From NCBI GenBank assembly GCA_036397475.1, contig DASWIV010000229.1:1-11227 (forward strand): a stretch of DNA of 11,227 nucleotides, in the 5' to 3' direction. The notes under the pieces were generated by a model that was not told where the DNA came from, did not search any database, and worked only from the letters and a program-made list of their open reading frames with translations. Below, piece by piece: positions 1 to 6,040 of this stretch. A program made the position numbers and the translations under genes. How positions within the stretch are numbered: the stretch's first letter is position 1; the number at the start of each line of letters is the position of its first letter. This stretch comes from DASWIV01 sp036397475. Its GTDB lineage: Bacteria; JAJVIF01; JAPKYR01.

Positions 1-90
1 ATTCCTATTGTTCCAGGGCCTGACAGTCATGGAGGGCTAACTTTTGAATATTCTGGATCAACTTGGTCTATATCCATATTTCTGCAATAA
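1..90 (+). CDS. Possible C-terminal end of an unidentified protein (partial)
   Basis: Frame 1 is open from the window edge to a TAA at 88-90, giving 29 residues that end in a hydrophobic run (SISIFLQ). The segment is rich in Gly, Ser and aromatic residues, as at the end of a beta-rich extracellular or enzyme domain. It stops just before the hydrolase start at 100, a spacing that would suit an upstream gene on the same strand. An open frame this short can arise by chance, and I recognise no family, so this is a weak call that only the sequence to the left can settle. Confidence 0.3.
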   Translation: MPIVPGPDSHGGLTFEYSGSTWSISIFLQ

Positions 91-99
91 TCTCTCAGA

Positions 100-885
100 A
101 TGCAGAATCCCCGTAAATATGGCTCTCCTCCCTACACTGTATCCGTCCTGCACGGCGGACCCGGTGCTCCGGGCATGATGAAGCTTGTCGCCGAATCACT
201 ATCAACAGATTTCGGCGTACTCGAACCGATTCAAACTGCTGACTCCCTGAACGGGCAAGTTGAAGAACTGGTATCCATTCTTGAAGACCACAGTGTAATT
301 CATGCGATCCTGGTCGGGTCGTCGTGGGGCGCAATGCTCGGATATATAGTGGCTGCCAGGTATCCGTCATTGGTTAAAAAACTCATTCTTGTCGGTTGTG
401 CGGTGATGGAAGACAAGTACGCTGAAAAAATCAGCGAAACCAGATTAAACAGATTGAGCGCGGAGGACCGAATTGAGGCGGAAAAATTGTTCAAACTCTT
501 TGAGGACCCGTCGATGGACGACAGTTCGGGCGCGTTCAGGCGAATCGGGGAAATTATCGATAAGGCGGATTCGTACGATTCTACCGGGGAAAGCCTGGGA
601 GTAATCGAAACGCAGCATGATGTTTTTGCTAAAGTGTGGGGCGATGCGAAGGCACTCAGGACAAGTGGCGAAATGGTCGAAATGGGAAATTTGATAGAAT
701 GTCCGGTAGTGGCGATCCATGGCGACCATGATCCTCATCCAGTCGAAGGAGTGGAAGCGCCGTTGCGGAAAACGGTCAAAGATTTCAGGATCATAGTCCT
801 TGAAAAATGCGGCCACATCCCGTGGATCGAGAAACACGCGAAAGATGAATTTTACAGAATACTCCGTGAAGAAATAAGGAACTGA
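100..885 (+). CDS. Alpha/beta hydrolase (proline iminopeptidase-like superfamily)
   Basis: This 261-residue protein has the alpha/beta-hydrolase layout. An HGGPG oxyanion-hole motif is at residues 18-22, the nucleophile elbow GSSWG at 73-77 places the catalytic Ser at 75, a GDHD segment at 208-211 holds the probable acid, and His 239 lies in CGHIPW. A charged, mainly helical insertion at about 105-190 looks like the lid domain that sets substrate choice. The HGGPG motif is typical of proline iminopeptidases and related hydrolases, but the substrate cannot be read from sequence. No signal peptide is seen, so it is probably cytoplasmic. The ATG at 100 is the only start that keeps the oxyanion motif; no convincing Shine-Dalgarno precedes it, and an in-frame stop at 88-90 rules out a longer form. 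The reductase gene starts 1 nt after the stop, so the two are surely co-transcribed. Confidence 0.88.
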   Translation: MQNPRKYGSPPYTVSVLHGGPGAPGMMKLVAESLSTDFGVLEPIQTADSLNGQVEELVSILEDHSVIHAILVGSSWGAMLGYIVAARYPSLVKKLILVGCAVMEDKYAEKISETRLNRLSAEDRIEAEKLFKLFEDPSMDDSSGAFRRIGEIIDKADSYDSTGESLGVIETQHDVFAKVWGDAKALRTSGEMVEMGNLIECPVVAIHGDHDPHPVEGVEAPLRKTVKDFRIIVLEKCGHIPWIEKHAKDEFYRILREEIRN

Positions 886-886
886 T

Positions 887-1402
887 ATGAGAAAAATAAC
901 GATGTATATAGCCTGCAGTCTGGATGGATATATTGCGGACAGTGATGAGGGTATAGACTGGCTGTTCACCGATCAGGACTACGGATATTCTGATTTCCTG
1001 GATAGTATCGACACCTTAATCATGGGGCGGAAATCATGGAATATCATAGAATCATTCGGGGAGTGGCCGTATGGTGATCGAAAAGTCTTTGTTTTCACCC
1101 GAAACAAAAAAATGAAAACGGATAATCAGAATGTCCAGTTTATGACATCGTCATCGACCGAGACAGTCGAAGCATTGAAAAATATCGAGGGAAAGGATAT
1201 CTGGCTGGTAGGCGGAGGTTTGATCGTTACAGAATTTTTATCCAAAGGATTGATAGATGAATTTGCGGTTTTCGTACACCCGATTCTTCTCGGCGAAGGT
1301 ATACATTTATTCCCTAAGGGATTCGACCGGACGTACCTCAAGCTTGAAGGGACAAAGCAGTACTCGTCGGGGCTGGTAGAATTAAGATATATCAGGCAAT
1401 GA
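887..1402 (+). CDS. Dihydrofolate reductase family protein (RibD C-terminal-like)
   Basis: This 171-residue protein belongs to the DHFR-fold family that includes the RibD reductase domain and small YwjB/YyaP-type proteins. Visible motifs are SLDGYIA at residues 11-17, MGRKSW at 46-51 (nucleotide-binding side), the glycine-rich WLVGGG at 106-111 and HPILLGEG at 131-138. Such proteins are predicted NAD(P)H-dependent reductases of a pterin- or pyrimidine-like substrate. Members outside riboflavin and folate synthesis are mostly uncharacterised, so no specific reaction is claimed. The start overlaps nothing: one base separates it from the hydrolase stop, and AAGGA at about 876-880, inside the hydrolase gene, is its Shine-Dalgarno. 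This implies coupled translation. No terminator is seen in the AT-rich gap that follows. Confidence 0.88.
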   Translation: MRKITMYIACSLDGYIADSDEGIDWLFTDQDYGYSDFLDSIDTLIMGRKSWNIIESFGEWPYGDRKVFVFTRNKKMKTDNQNVQFMTSSSTETVEALKNIEGKDIWLVGGGLIVTEFLSKGLIDEFAVFVHPILLGEGIHLFPKGFDRTYLKLEGTKQYSSGLVELRYIRQ

Positions 1403-1476
1403 TGCAACGTGAAATATTTATTTATGTTAAACAAAATATCTGAAAATTAAGATTTATAAAAACATCGTCTCAGCTA

Positions 1477-1505
1477 TTGGAATTTCCATTATCTAATTAT
1501 AAAAT
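1477..1505 (+). promoter_or_regulatory. Predicted sigma70-type promoter for the lipoprotein gene
   Basis: A -35 box TTGGAA at 1477-1482 is followed by a 17-nt spacer and a -10 box TAAAAT at 1500-1505. Transcription would start near 1512 and give a leader of about 37 nt carrying a near-perfect Shine-Dalgarno (AGGAGGT at 1533-1539). The rest of the gap at 1403-1548 is AT-rich and shows no gene or clear terminator. Confidence 0.6.
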
Positions 1506-1548
1506 GGGATTGTATAAATCTAAGGTCTACTGAGGAGGTAGATTACGT

Positions 1549-3627
1549 ATGGCCCTACGACTATCTCGCATTGTCCCGGCAATTGCCGCTCTGGTAATTT
1601 TTACCCTGAGCTGTAATTCGTCAACTAACTCCCCCACAGCGCCACCGCAGGATAATTCAATCGCCCAGAATATTACCCAGGCCATTGACTACGATCCTTC
1701 GCGGAAACTTGTGGGGTTTTGGCATATAAACCTGGAAACACTCCAGGCAGAGTATGTCAATCCACGCACCACACAATCCCACATAAACATCGCGGATTAT
1801 CTCTTCCTGAAAGAGTATGCCGACGCTGTTCAGATCGAGGTCGACACGTATTCAGATTACGGCCCCTACCATCCCCCTGCTGTGAAACTCAAGGTAGGAC
1901 TTAATAATATTTTTGGAGTTTCAGCATGGGATATTCGCGGTATCGTAATCGACGACTCGGACCAGATCGATTTGAGATTCGCCGACGGTTGGACGGCGAT
2001 GTGGGACATTGGCTCAAATATTCCAATCAACCCATATCTCACCTTCACTGTGAATGGCAATTCCGAATTCCCCGACGGAGAATTTTCGTTTCGGGAATTT
2101 ATTCTCGAAGCCAGTTCCAACGTGATTCCACCAGGAATCTGGTACGCGGTGGATGTCAGCATAGCCGGCGCAGTTAAGAGCGCGACAGAATTTCCTGTCG
2201 CCAATGTTAACGGAACTCTAAGATGGCCGGGCGATTCCGCACCGGTGGTCGCCATGGTCAAGGGCGAACAGCAGTACATCAACTCAATTGTCGGCTTATC
2301 CAAAAAATTCTCCGGCGGTCCAACCTACCTGAATTCAAACGGCCAGTGGGACGATTATCGCATTTATGAAGGCAATTTGAATTACCAGGGCGGACTTGGC
2401 GGAGGAGTATTTCCATTGTACCTTGTAGCGATGTCCGACCAGGACATCCCTACCCTCGCACGCACGAATGTTCGGGTCGATCCGGGTCCGTTCGCGACAG
2501 GTCCGGCAACAACCGGCTGCGCACAGAGAAACTATGACCCCGCTCGAACATGCCGTACGCCTGTGATAGTTTCGCAGCCGCTGCACGATTTCACTGTCCT
2601 TGATCCTCCATCAAATTCAGGGATCGTGCTGACCCCCGAAATCAGGGTTGTAAGATTGCTGGAGCAGGATTCATCACTTGCGTTCCAGAATCCAGGGAAT
2701 AATTTCCCTGAATGGACACGCTTTTATAAAGGCGATGGTGTCCAGACGACTCCGGCTATCGGAGACGATGGGACAATTTTCTACCTTGAACCGGGACGTG
2801 GATGCCTGACCGCAATTTTCCAGGATGGTCATGACCGCTGGAGATACCAGTTCACCCACGAAACCGGCAGCGACCTGGTGCTCACTTCGTCTCCGTATGG
2901 CGGGCTTTTGATTCTCATTCTCAGGGAAGATGGTCACGATACGGGTCTTGCTGCGGTCCGGACGGATGGACACCTGCTCTGGCAGGTTAATTTCCCCGCT
3001 CCGATGGCTGGCCCGACCGAGGCTAACCGTCTCGCTGTAGGACCAAAAGGCACGCTTTACTACGCGCGTCCCATTGGCGGAATAATGGCGTACGATCTAT
3101 CAGGCAACATTAAATGGGTACAGACTGGAAAAGGATGGTTCAATGCAACGGATCCGGTGGTCGGAGACGATGACCAGGTATTTTTCATTGAGCAGGACGG
3201 ACAGATGGTCGTGTGCATAAATGCCTATGCCTCACCTGTCTGGACCTATCCGATGCCTCCCGGGAAGCTTGCCATGTATCCAAGCCTGGATTATTCGAAT
3301 AATCCATTCGTCCTTGTGGAAACGAATGGGCAGAAGAACGATATTTATAAAATCAACGGCGTCACTGGCGAAGTTGAGCTGACGTCGATGAACCTCACCA
3401 TCCGAGGGTATACAGTCCACGACCCTGTGGGCAACTATCTTTACGTTTACGAGCGAGAACAGACACACTGCGACGATTTCTTCATCTGCAGGAATTATCT
3501 TGGGCAGCAGGTGTGGAATTTGAACACGCCGGGATTCACCGAGGACGGCGCGTATCCTGTAATTGATAAATATAATGACGTTTACGTGCAGGGTCCGGAC
3601 GGCATGTTTGTGGTGATGGTGTATTAA
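1549..3627 (+). CDS. Secreted lipoprotein with C-terminal PQQ/WD40-like beta-propeller
   Basis: The 692-residue product starts with a basic n-region, a hydrophobic helix and the sequence FTLSC-N. Cys 22 therefore probably becomes the lipidated residue, although Thr at -3 is not ideal for a lipobox. Residues 23-48 form a Ser/Pro/Asn-rich linker. Residues about 50-385 form a beta-rich region that I do not recognise. From about 395 onward, repeats with the shape 'xPAIGDDGTIFYL' recur (near residues 396, 496 and 536 and later, less well conserved), each followed by a Trp- or Gly-ending strand, as in PQQ-like or WD40-like propellers. Two Cys pairs may form disulphides, consistent with export. A strong AGGAGGT site 9 nt upstream fixes the ATG start. 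The gene is monocistronic, between its own promoter and an intrinsic terminator. The likely role is a surface or periplasmic binding scaffold; no catalytic motif is visible. Confidence 0.8.
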   Translation: MALRLSRIVPAIAALVIFTLSCNSSTNSPTAPPQDNSIAQNITQAIDYDPSRKLVGFWHINLETLQAEYVNPRTTQSHINIADYLFLKEYADAVQIEVDTYSDYGPYHPPAVKLKVGLNNIFGVSAWDIRGIVIDDSDQIDLRFADGWTAMWDIGSNIPINPYLTFTVNGNSEFPDGEFSFREFILEASSNVIPPGIWYAVDVSIAGAVKSATEFPVANVNGTLRWPGDSAPVVAMVKGEQQYINSIVGLSKKFSGGPTYLNSNGQWDDYRIYEGNLNYQGGLGGGVFPLYLVAMSDQDIPTLARTNVRVDPGPFATGPATTGCAQRNYDPARTCRTPVIVSQPLHDFTVLDPPSNSGIVLTPEIRVVRLLEQDSSLAFQNPGNNFPEWTRFYKGDGVQTTPAIGDDGTIFYLEPGRGCLTAIFQDGHDRWRYQFTHETGSDLVLTSSPYGGLLILILREDGHDTGLAAVRTDGHLLWQVNFPAPMAGPTEANRLAVGPKGTLYYARPIGGIMAYDLSGNIKWVQTGKGWFNATDPVVGDDDQVFFIEQDGQMVVCINAYASPVWTYPMPPGKLAMYPSLDYSNNPFVLVETNGQKNDIYKINGVTGEVELTSMNLTIRGYTVHDPVGNYLYVYEREQTHCDDFFICRNYLGQQVWNLNTPGFTEDGAYPVIDKYNDVYVQGPDGMFVVMVY

Positions 3628-3651
3628 AAGTCCTTATTTGATAAATTCAAC

Positions 3652-3682
3652 GGACAGGTCTGAGGAGGCCTGTCCCTTTTTT
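3652..3682 (+). terminator. Intrinsic terminator of the lipoprotein gene
   Basis: The 9-bp arms GGACAGGTC (3652-3660) and GGCCTGTCC (3667-3675), with one G-U pair and a 6-nt loop, are followed by a T6 run at 3677-3682. The T-run overlaps the stop codon of the convergent PEBP gene, so the two transcription units are packed end to end. There is no T-run on the other strand, so it should act only rightward. Confidence 0.85.
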
Positions 3683-4142
3683 ATACCTGGTAAGTACCCA
3701 TGCAATCTGCTTCTGCGAGAATTTTTCCTTCCATCGATTTAATGAGCTGGGATGCAGTCGCCATTGGTCCGGGATCGACGGATTCTGAGAGAGCATAAAG
3801 TTTGAAATAATACCGATGGTTTTTCCCCGGAGGCGGCGCGGGACCGTCCCATCCGATCAGGCCGAAATCATTTTTGCCCTGCTTGATGCTGCCATACGCG
3901 GGCAGCTCAAGCTCCTTTGGCATACCTTCTGGAAGTTCATGTGCGGATGCGGGTATTCCCCAGATAACCCAGTGTATGAAAGTGCCGGTCGGACAATCGG
4001 GATCGTCGCAGATCAGGGCTAACTCGACTGTGCCATCGGGGACATTTGTCCAGTTGAGAGGGGGACTGAGATTTGTGTGATTGTAAGAATGACGGTTCGA
4101 AATTTTAGCCCAGTCGGTGAATGAAGATGATTGAATTTTCAT
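3681..4142 (-). CDS. YbhB/YbcL family PEBP-like protein
   Basis: This 153-residue protein is a full-length member of the phosphatidylethanolamine-binding protein fold, bacterial YbhB/YbcL (Raf kinase inhibitor-like) branch. It shows the family signatures: SPPLNW near residues 26-31, DDPDCP at 46-51, FIHWVIWGIP at 56-64, and the anion-pocket segment GPAPPP-G-HRY at 100-111. The bacterial proteins bind small anionic ligands and their role is poorly known. No signal peptide is seen, so it is predicted to be cytoplasmic. The ATG at 4142 has no Shine-Dalgarno but lies 9 nt after a TATAAT box, which suggests an almost leaderless message. The gene converges on the lipoprotein gene and its TAA lies in that gene's terminator T-run. 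Confidence 0.92.
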   Translation of the reverse strand: MKIQSSSFTDWAKISNRHSYNHTNLSPPLNWTNVPDGTVELALICDDPDCPTGTFIHWVIWGIPASAHELPEGMPKELELPAYGSIKQGKNDFGLIGWDGPAPPPGKNHRYYFKLYALSESVDPGPMATASQLIKSMEGKILAEADCMGTYQV

Positions 4143-4151
4143 GGTCGGAAT

Positions 4152-4180
4152 ATTATAGCGGATAGGGAATTATTTGTCGG
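4152..4180 (-). promoter_or_regulatory. Predicted promoter of the PEBP gene
   Basis: On the minus strand, CCGACA (4180-4175; 4 of 6 matches to the -35 consensus) lies 17 nt before a perfect TATAAT (4157-4152). The predicted start at 4145 leaves a leader of only about 3 nt before the ATG. The -35 box overlaps the end of the HEPN gene, so the PEBP gene can be expressed separately from the upstream pair. Confidence 0.6.
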
Positions 4181-4625
4181 GGTTAAGATCGGGGTGATTT
4201 TCTTTCAGCCAGGAGAGGATGATTTGCTTCAACTCTTCAACATGAAGTCTCATTTCATCCACCTCAACAGGTGAAACTATCATCGGTCTCTGATCGTAAT
4301 GTATTTCATGTCGTTTCTTTCCGCTGTCATCAAAAAAATAGGCTAAATCCTCAAATTTCTCAGCTATAAAATGATTAAATGCAGTGAATACGGCTTCGTG
4401 ATGACCTCCTGATTTAGTTCTCCAGCCTTCCGCTCGCATCACGATTTCACATAGGATATAAGCTGCATTATAAAGGGCGTCATAAGCCATTTCATCCGGA
4501 ACTCCTTTGACCTTGGATCCTGATATCCATAGATCTACAGCATCCCTTTTGTTGGAAATTTCAGAAAGGCGAGGTCGCTCATCGCTAACCTCTTTTTTAT
4601 CTACTAATTCTTGCCAAATCCTCAT
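4170..4625 (-). CDS. HEPN-like protein, partner of the nucleotidyltransferase
   Basis: This 151-residue, all-helical-looking protein has a HEPN-type core. Residues 42-68 form an Ala-rich first helix, followed by a GWRTKSGGHHEAVF turn at 67-80 and a second helical pair around 80-140 holding K-K-R-H-E-I-H-Y-D at 103-111. HEPN toxins are usually RNases with an R-x4-6-H active site. In HepT, a Tyr close to that motif (RX4HXY) is modified by the partner MntA nucleotidyltransferase. Here Arg 105 is only three residues from His 109 and Tyr 110 follows directly, so the motif is variant and RNase activity is uncertain. Residues 1-40 are an extra charged N-terminal extension. The gene overlaps the upstream nucleotidyltransferase by 29 bp and has its own AGGA site 5 nt before the ATG. 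The coupled order nucleotidyltransferase-HEPN is the main support for the call. Confidence 0.7.
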   Translation of the reverse strand: MRIWQELVDKKEVSDERPRLSEISNKRDAVDLWISGSKVKGVPDEMAYDALYNAAYILCEIVMRAEGWRTKSGGHHEAVFTAFNHFIAEKFEDLAYFFDDSGKKRHEIHYDQRPMIVSPVEVDEMRLHVEELKQIILSWLKENHPDLNPDK

Positions 4626-5340
4626 CAGTTCCTACCAGAAACACTTTTGGTTTATATAATAGACTCTTTACAAATGAGTCTGACTTCTTGGATTCAGCTT
4701 GCCATTGAGCAGGTGTGTAGTGAATGAAGTGAACGGATTTGCCTATGCGTTCTTCCAGGTTATGTACTGGTTTATAAAATTCAAGCTTTTCACGGTATCC
4801 AATCAATGCTAAATCAATATCACTTTCATCTGATTGGTCTGCTACAGCGTAAGATCCATAAATGAATGCTATATCAACTCCCATCCAGTCATTAACCTCA
4901 GCATTTATAACGCTCAGAAATCCAACACCGACTTCAAGGAGCATTCTAATAGGCTTATACATGGGATGGTAGGTGTTAATGGAGTATTTGACCGCACCTT
5001 GCTTTTTCATTAACTCGATATCCCGCAAAACCTGACCGTTAATTTTTTCTCTGGAGTATGGTGACTCAACACCAATGGTTCTCGTAATTACCTGTGAAGC
5101 GTTTATCAGATAATCATCTCGATTGTTCAATCCAGGAGAATCTATTGGGTTCGATAATTTTTCCAAAATTCTCTGTACATCTTTATATGCTCTGCCCGTA
5201 CGGTTAGCTATATCTGAGATCTCTAATGATTCTCCCCAATCTACTGCTCTTATCAGGCACCAAAGAACATCTACACGAGAGCCGGAACCCATTATTAAAT
5301 CCAGGTACCTTTTTTCATCAGGCTTTGACGTTGCCAGCAT
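4597..5340 (-). CDS. Winged-helix nucleotidyltransferase (MNT-type, putative antitoxin/autoregulator)
   Basis: From the ATG at 5340 this is a 247-residue fusion. Residues about 10-62 form a winged helix-turn-helix of the ArsR/MarR kind (MGSGSRVDVLWCLI, then EISDIANRTGRAYKDVQRIL). A linker follows, and the C-terminal half is a Pol-beta-superfamily nucleotidyltransferase with IYGSYAVAD around 160-168 and SDIDLAL at 173-179. The GS pair (162-163) and Asp 174 and Asp 176 should bind nucleotide and metal. The third acidic residue expected in the strand near SVHFIHY (from about 202) is not evident. In MntA-HepT systems such enzymes adenylylate the HEPN partner and silence it; here the DNA-binding domain would add autoregulation. 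An in-frame GTG at 5373 would give 258 residues, but it would put the promoter and inverted repeat inside the gene, so I prefer the ATG. The region is visibly more AT-rich than its neighbours, suggesting transfer. Confidence 0.8.
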   Translation of the reverse strand: MLATSKPDEKRYLDLIMGSGSRVDVLWCLIRAVDWGESLEISDIANRTGRAYKDVQRILEKLSNPIDSPGLNNRDDYLINASQVITRTIGVESPYSREKINGQVLRDIELMKKQGAVKYSINTYHPMYKPIRMLLEVGVGFLSVINAEVNDWMGVDIAFIYGSYAVADQSDESDIDLALIGYREKLEFYKPVHNLEERIGKSVHFIHYTPAQWQAESKKSDSFVKSLLYKPKVFLVGTDEDLARISR

Positions 5341-5346
5341 GTTATC

Positions 5347-5355
5347 ATTATACCA
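5347..5355 (-). promoter_or_regulatory. Extended -10 promoter of the nucleotidyltransferase-HEPN pair
   Basis: The minus strand reads TGGTATAAT here, a perfect TATAAT with the TG-n extension; no good -35 box is present (TTAGTGA is the nearest at suitable distance). Counting 7 nt from the last T places the transcription start at 5340, exactly the A of the preferred ATG. The message would be leaderless, which agrees with the absence of any Shine-Dalgarno. Confidence 0.55.
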
Positions 5356-5368
5356 CAAATAATGGTAT
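5350..5368. promoter_or_regulatory. Inverted repeat overlapping the promoter (putative operator)
   Basis: ATACCA (5350-5355) and TGGTAT (5363-5368) are perfect 6-bp inverted arms separated by 7 nt. The left arm overlaps the TATAAT box. The TGGTAT arm is also the start of the first 21-bp tandem repeat. Binding here by the winged-helix protein would block its own promoter; this is inference from position. Confidence 0.5.
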
Positions 5369-5423
5369 TTCACTAATAATTAATGGCATATTACCAATTA
5401 TTGAGGGTATATTGCCAATCAAT
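5361..5423. repeat. Three tandem 21-bp repeats upstream of the nucleotidyltransferase
   Basis: Units start at 5361, 5382 and 5403 and share the core GGyATaTTrCCAAT (IUPAC). Units 1 and 2 match at 16 of 21 positions, and units 2 and 3 at 15 of 21. A 21-bp step is two helical turns, so protein bound to each would sit on one face of the DNA. The array lies directly upstream of the extended -10 promoter, and its last unit runs into the smpB stop codon (5419-5421). It looks like an operator array for cooperative autoregulation. Confidence 0.65.
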
Positions 5424-5904
5424 CCCTCTCCCTTAATGCCCTCTCTTTTTCCCTGTCATCCTCCTTCTGCTTTATCGTCTCCCGCTTCTCGTACTCCCTC
5501 TTGCCCTTACATACCCCCAGTTCCACCTTAACCAAATGCTTCGCGAAATATATTTTCAGCGGGACAAGTGTCATTCCCTTCTCTTCGGTCTTAGACTTAA
5601 TTTTCCGGATCTCTCGCTTGTTTAATAAAAGACGCCGTGGACGTTTCGGTGGAAGCAGGTCCTGTGTCGCGAATTTGTATGGCGAAATGTTCAGATCGAA
5701 AAGGATAACCTCACCGTTGACCACTCTAGCGTAGGAGCCTGTCATGGATACTCCGCCGCCACGGATACTTTTGACTTCCTGCCCGGCAAGCGCGATCCCA
5801 GCCTCGAATCTTTCGAGGACATTGAAATCCCGTAGCGCGCGACGGTTTACGAATGTCGGGAGTCCCGACCTGCCGCCATCCTTCTTTTTATCCTTCTTAG
5901 CCAT
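5419..5904 (-). CDS. smpB: SsrA-binding protein SmpB
   Basis: This 161-residue protein is full-length SmpB, which binds tmRNA and brings it to stalled ribosomes for trans-translation. Visible family segments are NRRALRDFNVLERFEAGIAL (residues 20-39), the tmRNA-binding core GQEVKSIRGG (41-50), SYARV-NGEV (57-65), LLLNKREI (92-99) and LVPLKIYF (113-120). The basic tail KGKREYEKRETIK (133-145) plus a charged C-terminus enters the empty mRNA channel in characterised homologues. A Lys-rich stretch at 3-8 precedes the fold. No strong Shine-Dalgarno is seen before the ATG. The 3' end overlaps the third 21-bp repeat of the neighbouring accessory pair and no terminator is seen, so smpB transcripts may read into the nucleotidyltransferase gene. 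Confidence 0.97.
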   Translation of the reverse strand: MAKKDKKKDGGRSGLPTFVNRRALRDFNVLERFEAGIALAGQEVKSIRGGGVSMTGSYARVVNGEVILFDLNISPYKFATQDLLPPKRPRRLLLNKREIRKIKSKTEEKGMTLVPLKIYFAKHLVKVELGVCKGKREYEKRETIKQKEDDREKERALRERD

Positions 5905-5926
5905 TTATGATTCAGACCGATTTGGT

Positions 5927-5955
5927 ATTATGTATTAAATATCGAAAGATGTACA
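5927..5955 (-). promoter_or_regulatory. Possible smpB promoter
   Basis: On the minus strand TGTACA (5955-5950, 4 of 6 matches to the -35 consensus) is followed after 17 nt by CATAAT (5932-5927, 5 of 6 to the -10 consensus). The leader would be about 16 nt. Matches are moderate, and other AT-rich hexamers lie nearby. Confidence 0.35.
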
Positions 5956-5963
5956 CTTTGATG

Positions 5964-6032
5964 CCCTCCCTCAATCCCTCCCTGAGGGAGGGAGGTAACT
6001 ACACCCCACCTCAATAGGGTGATGAGGGAGGG
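5964..6032 (+). repeat. Strongly base-paired G/C-rich element in the leader of the FAD enzyme gene
   Basis: An outer stem pairs CCCTCCCTCA (5964-5973) with TGAGGGAGGG (6023-6032), 10 of 10. Inside it are a 9-bp hairpin TCCCTCCCT/AGGGAGGGA (5975-5983 and 5985-5993; at least one pair must open to form a loop) and a smaller hairpin CACCC/GGGTG (6002-6006 and 6017-6021). Together they form a cloverleaf-like fold. The Shine-Dalgarno for the gene at 6041 (GAGGGAGG) lies in the 3' half of the outer stem, so folding would hide it. The stretch also resembles a short REP/MITE-type repeat that supplied the ribosome site by insertion. Confidence 0.6.
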
Positions 6033-6040
6033 ACAGAAAA

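Noticed and set aside
445..969. 174-codon minus-strand frame opposite the hydrolase and reductase genes
   Set aside because: It lies fully opposite two well-supported genes and has no recognisable domain.
1866..2303. 145-codon minus-strand frame opposite the lipoprotein gene
   Set aside because: Shadow of a strongly supported coding frame with no independent start signal or family.
3652..3682. Bidirectional terminator serving the PEBP gene too
   Set aside because: The minus strand has no T-run after the hairpin, so only rightward termination is supported.
5361..5423. CRISPR array
   Set aside because: There are only three 21-bp units in direct contact, with no spacers between them and no cas genes nearby.
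5226..5531. Plus-strand Pro-rich frame across the repeat array
   Set aside because: It crosses the operator array and the smpB 3' end in antisense; the composition reflects the antisense of basic SmpB codons.
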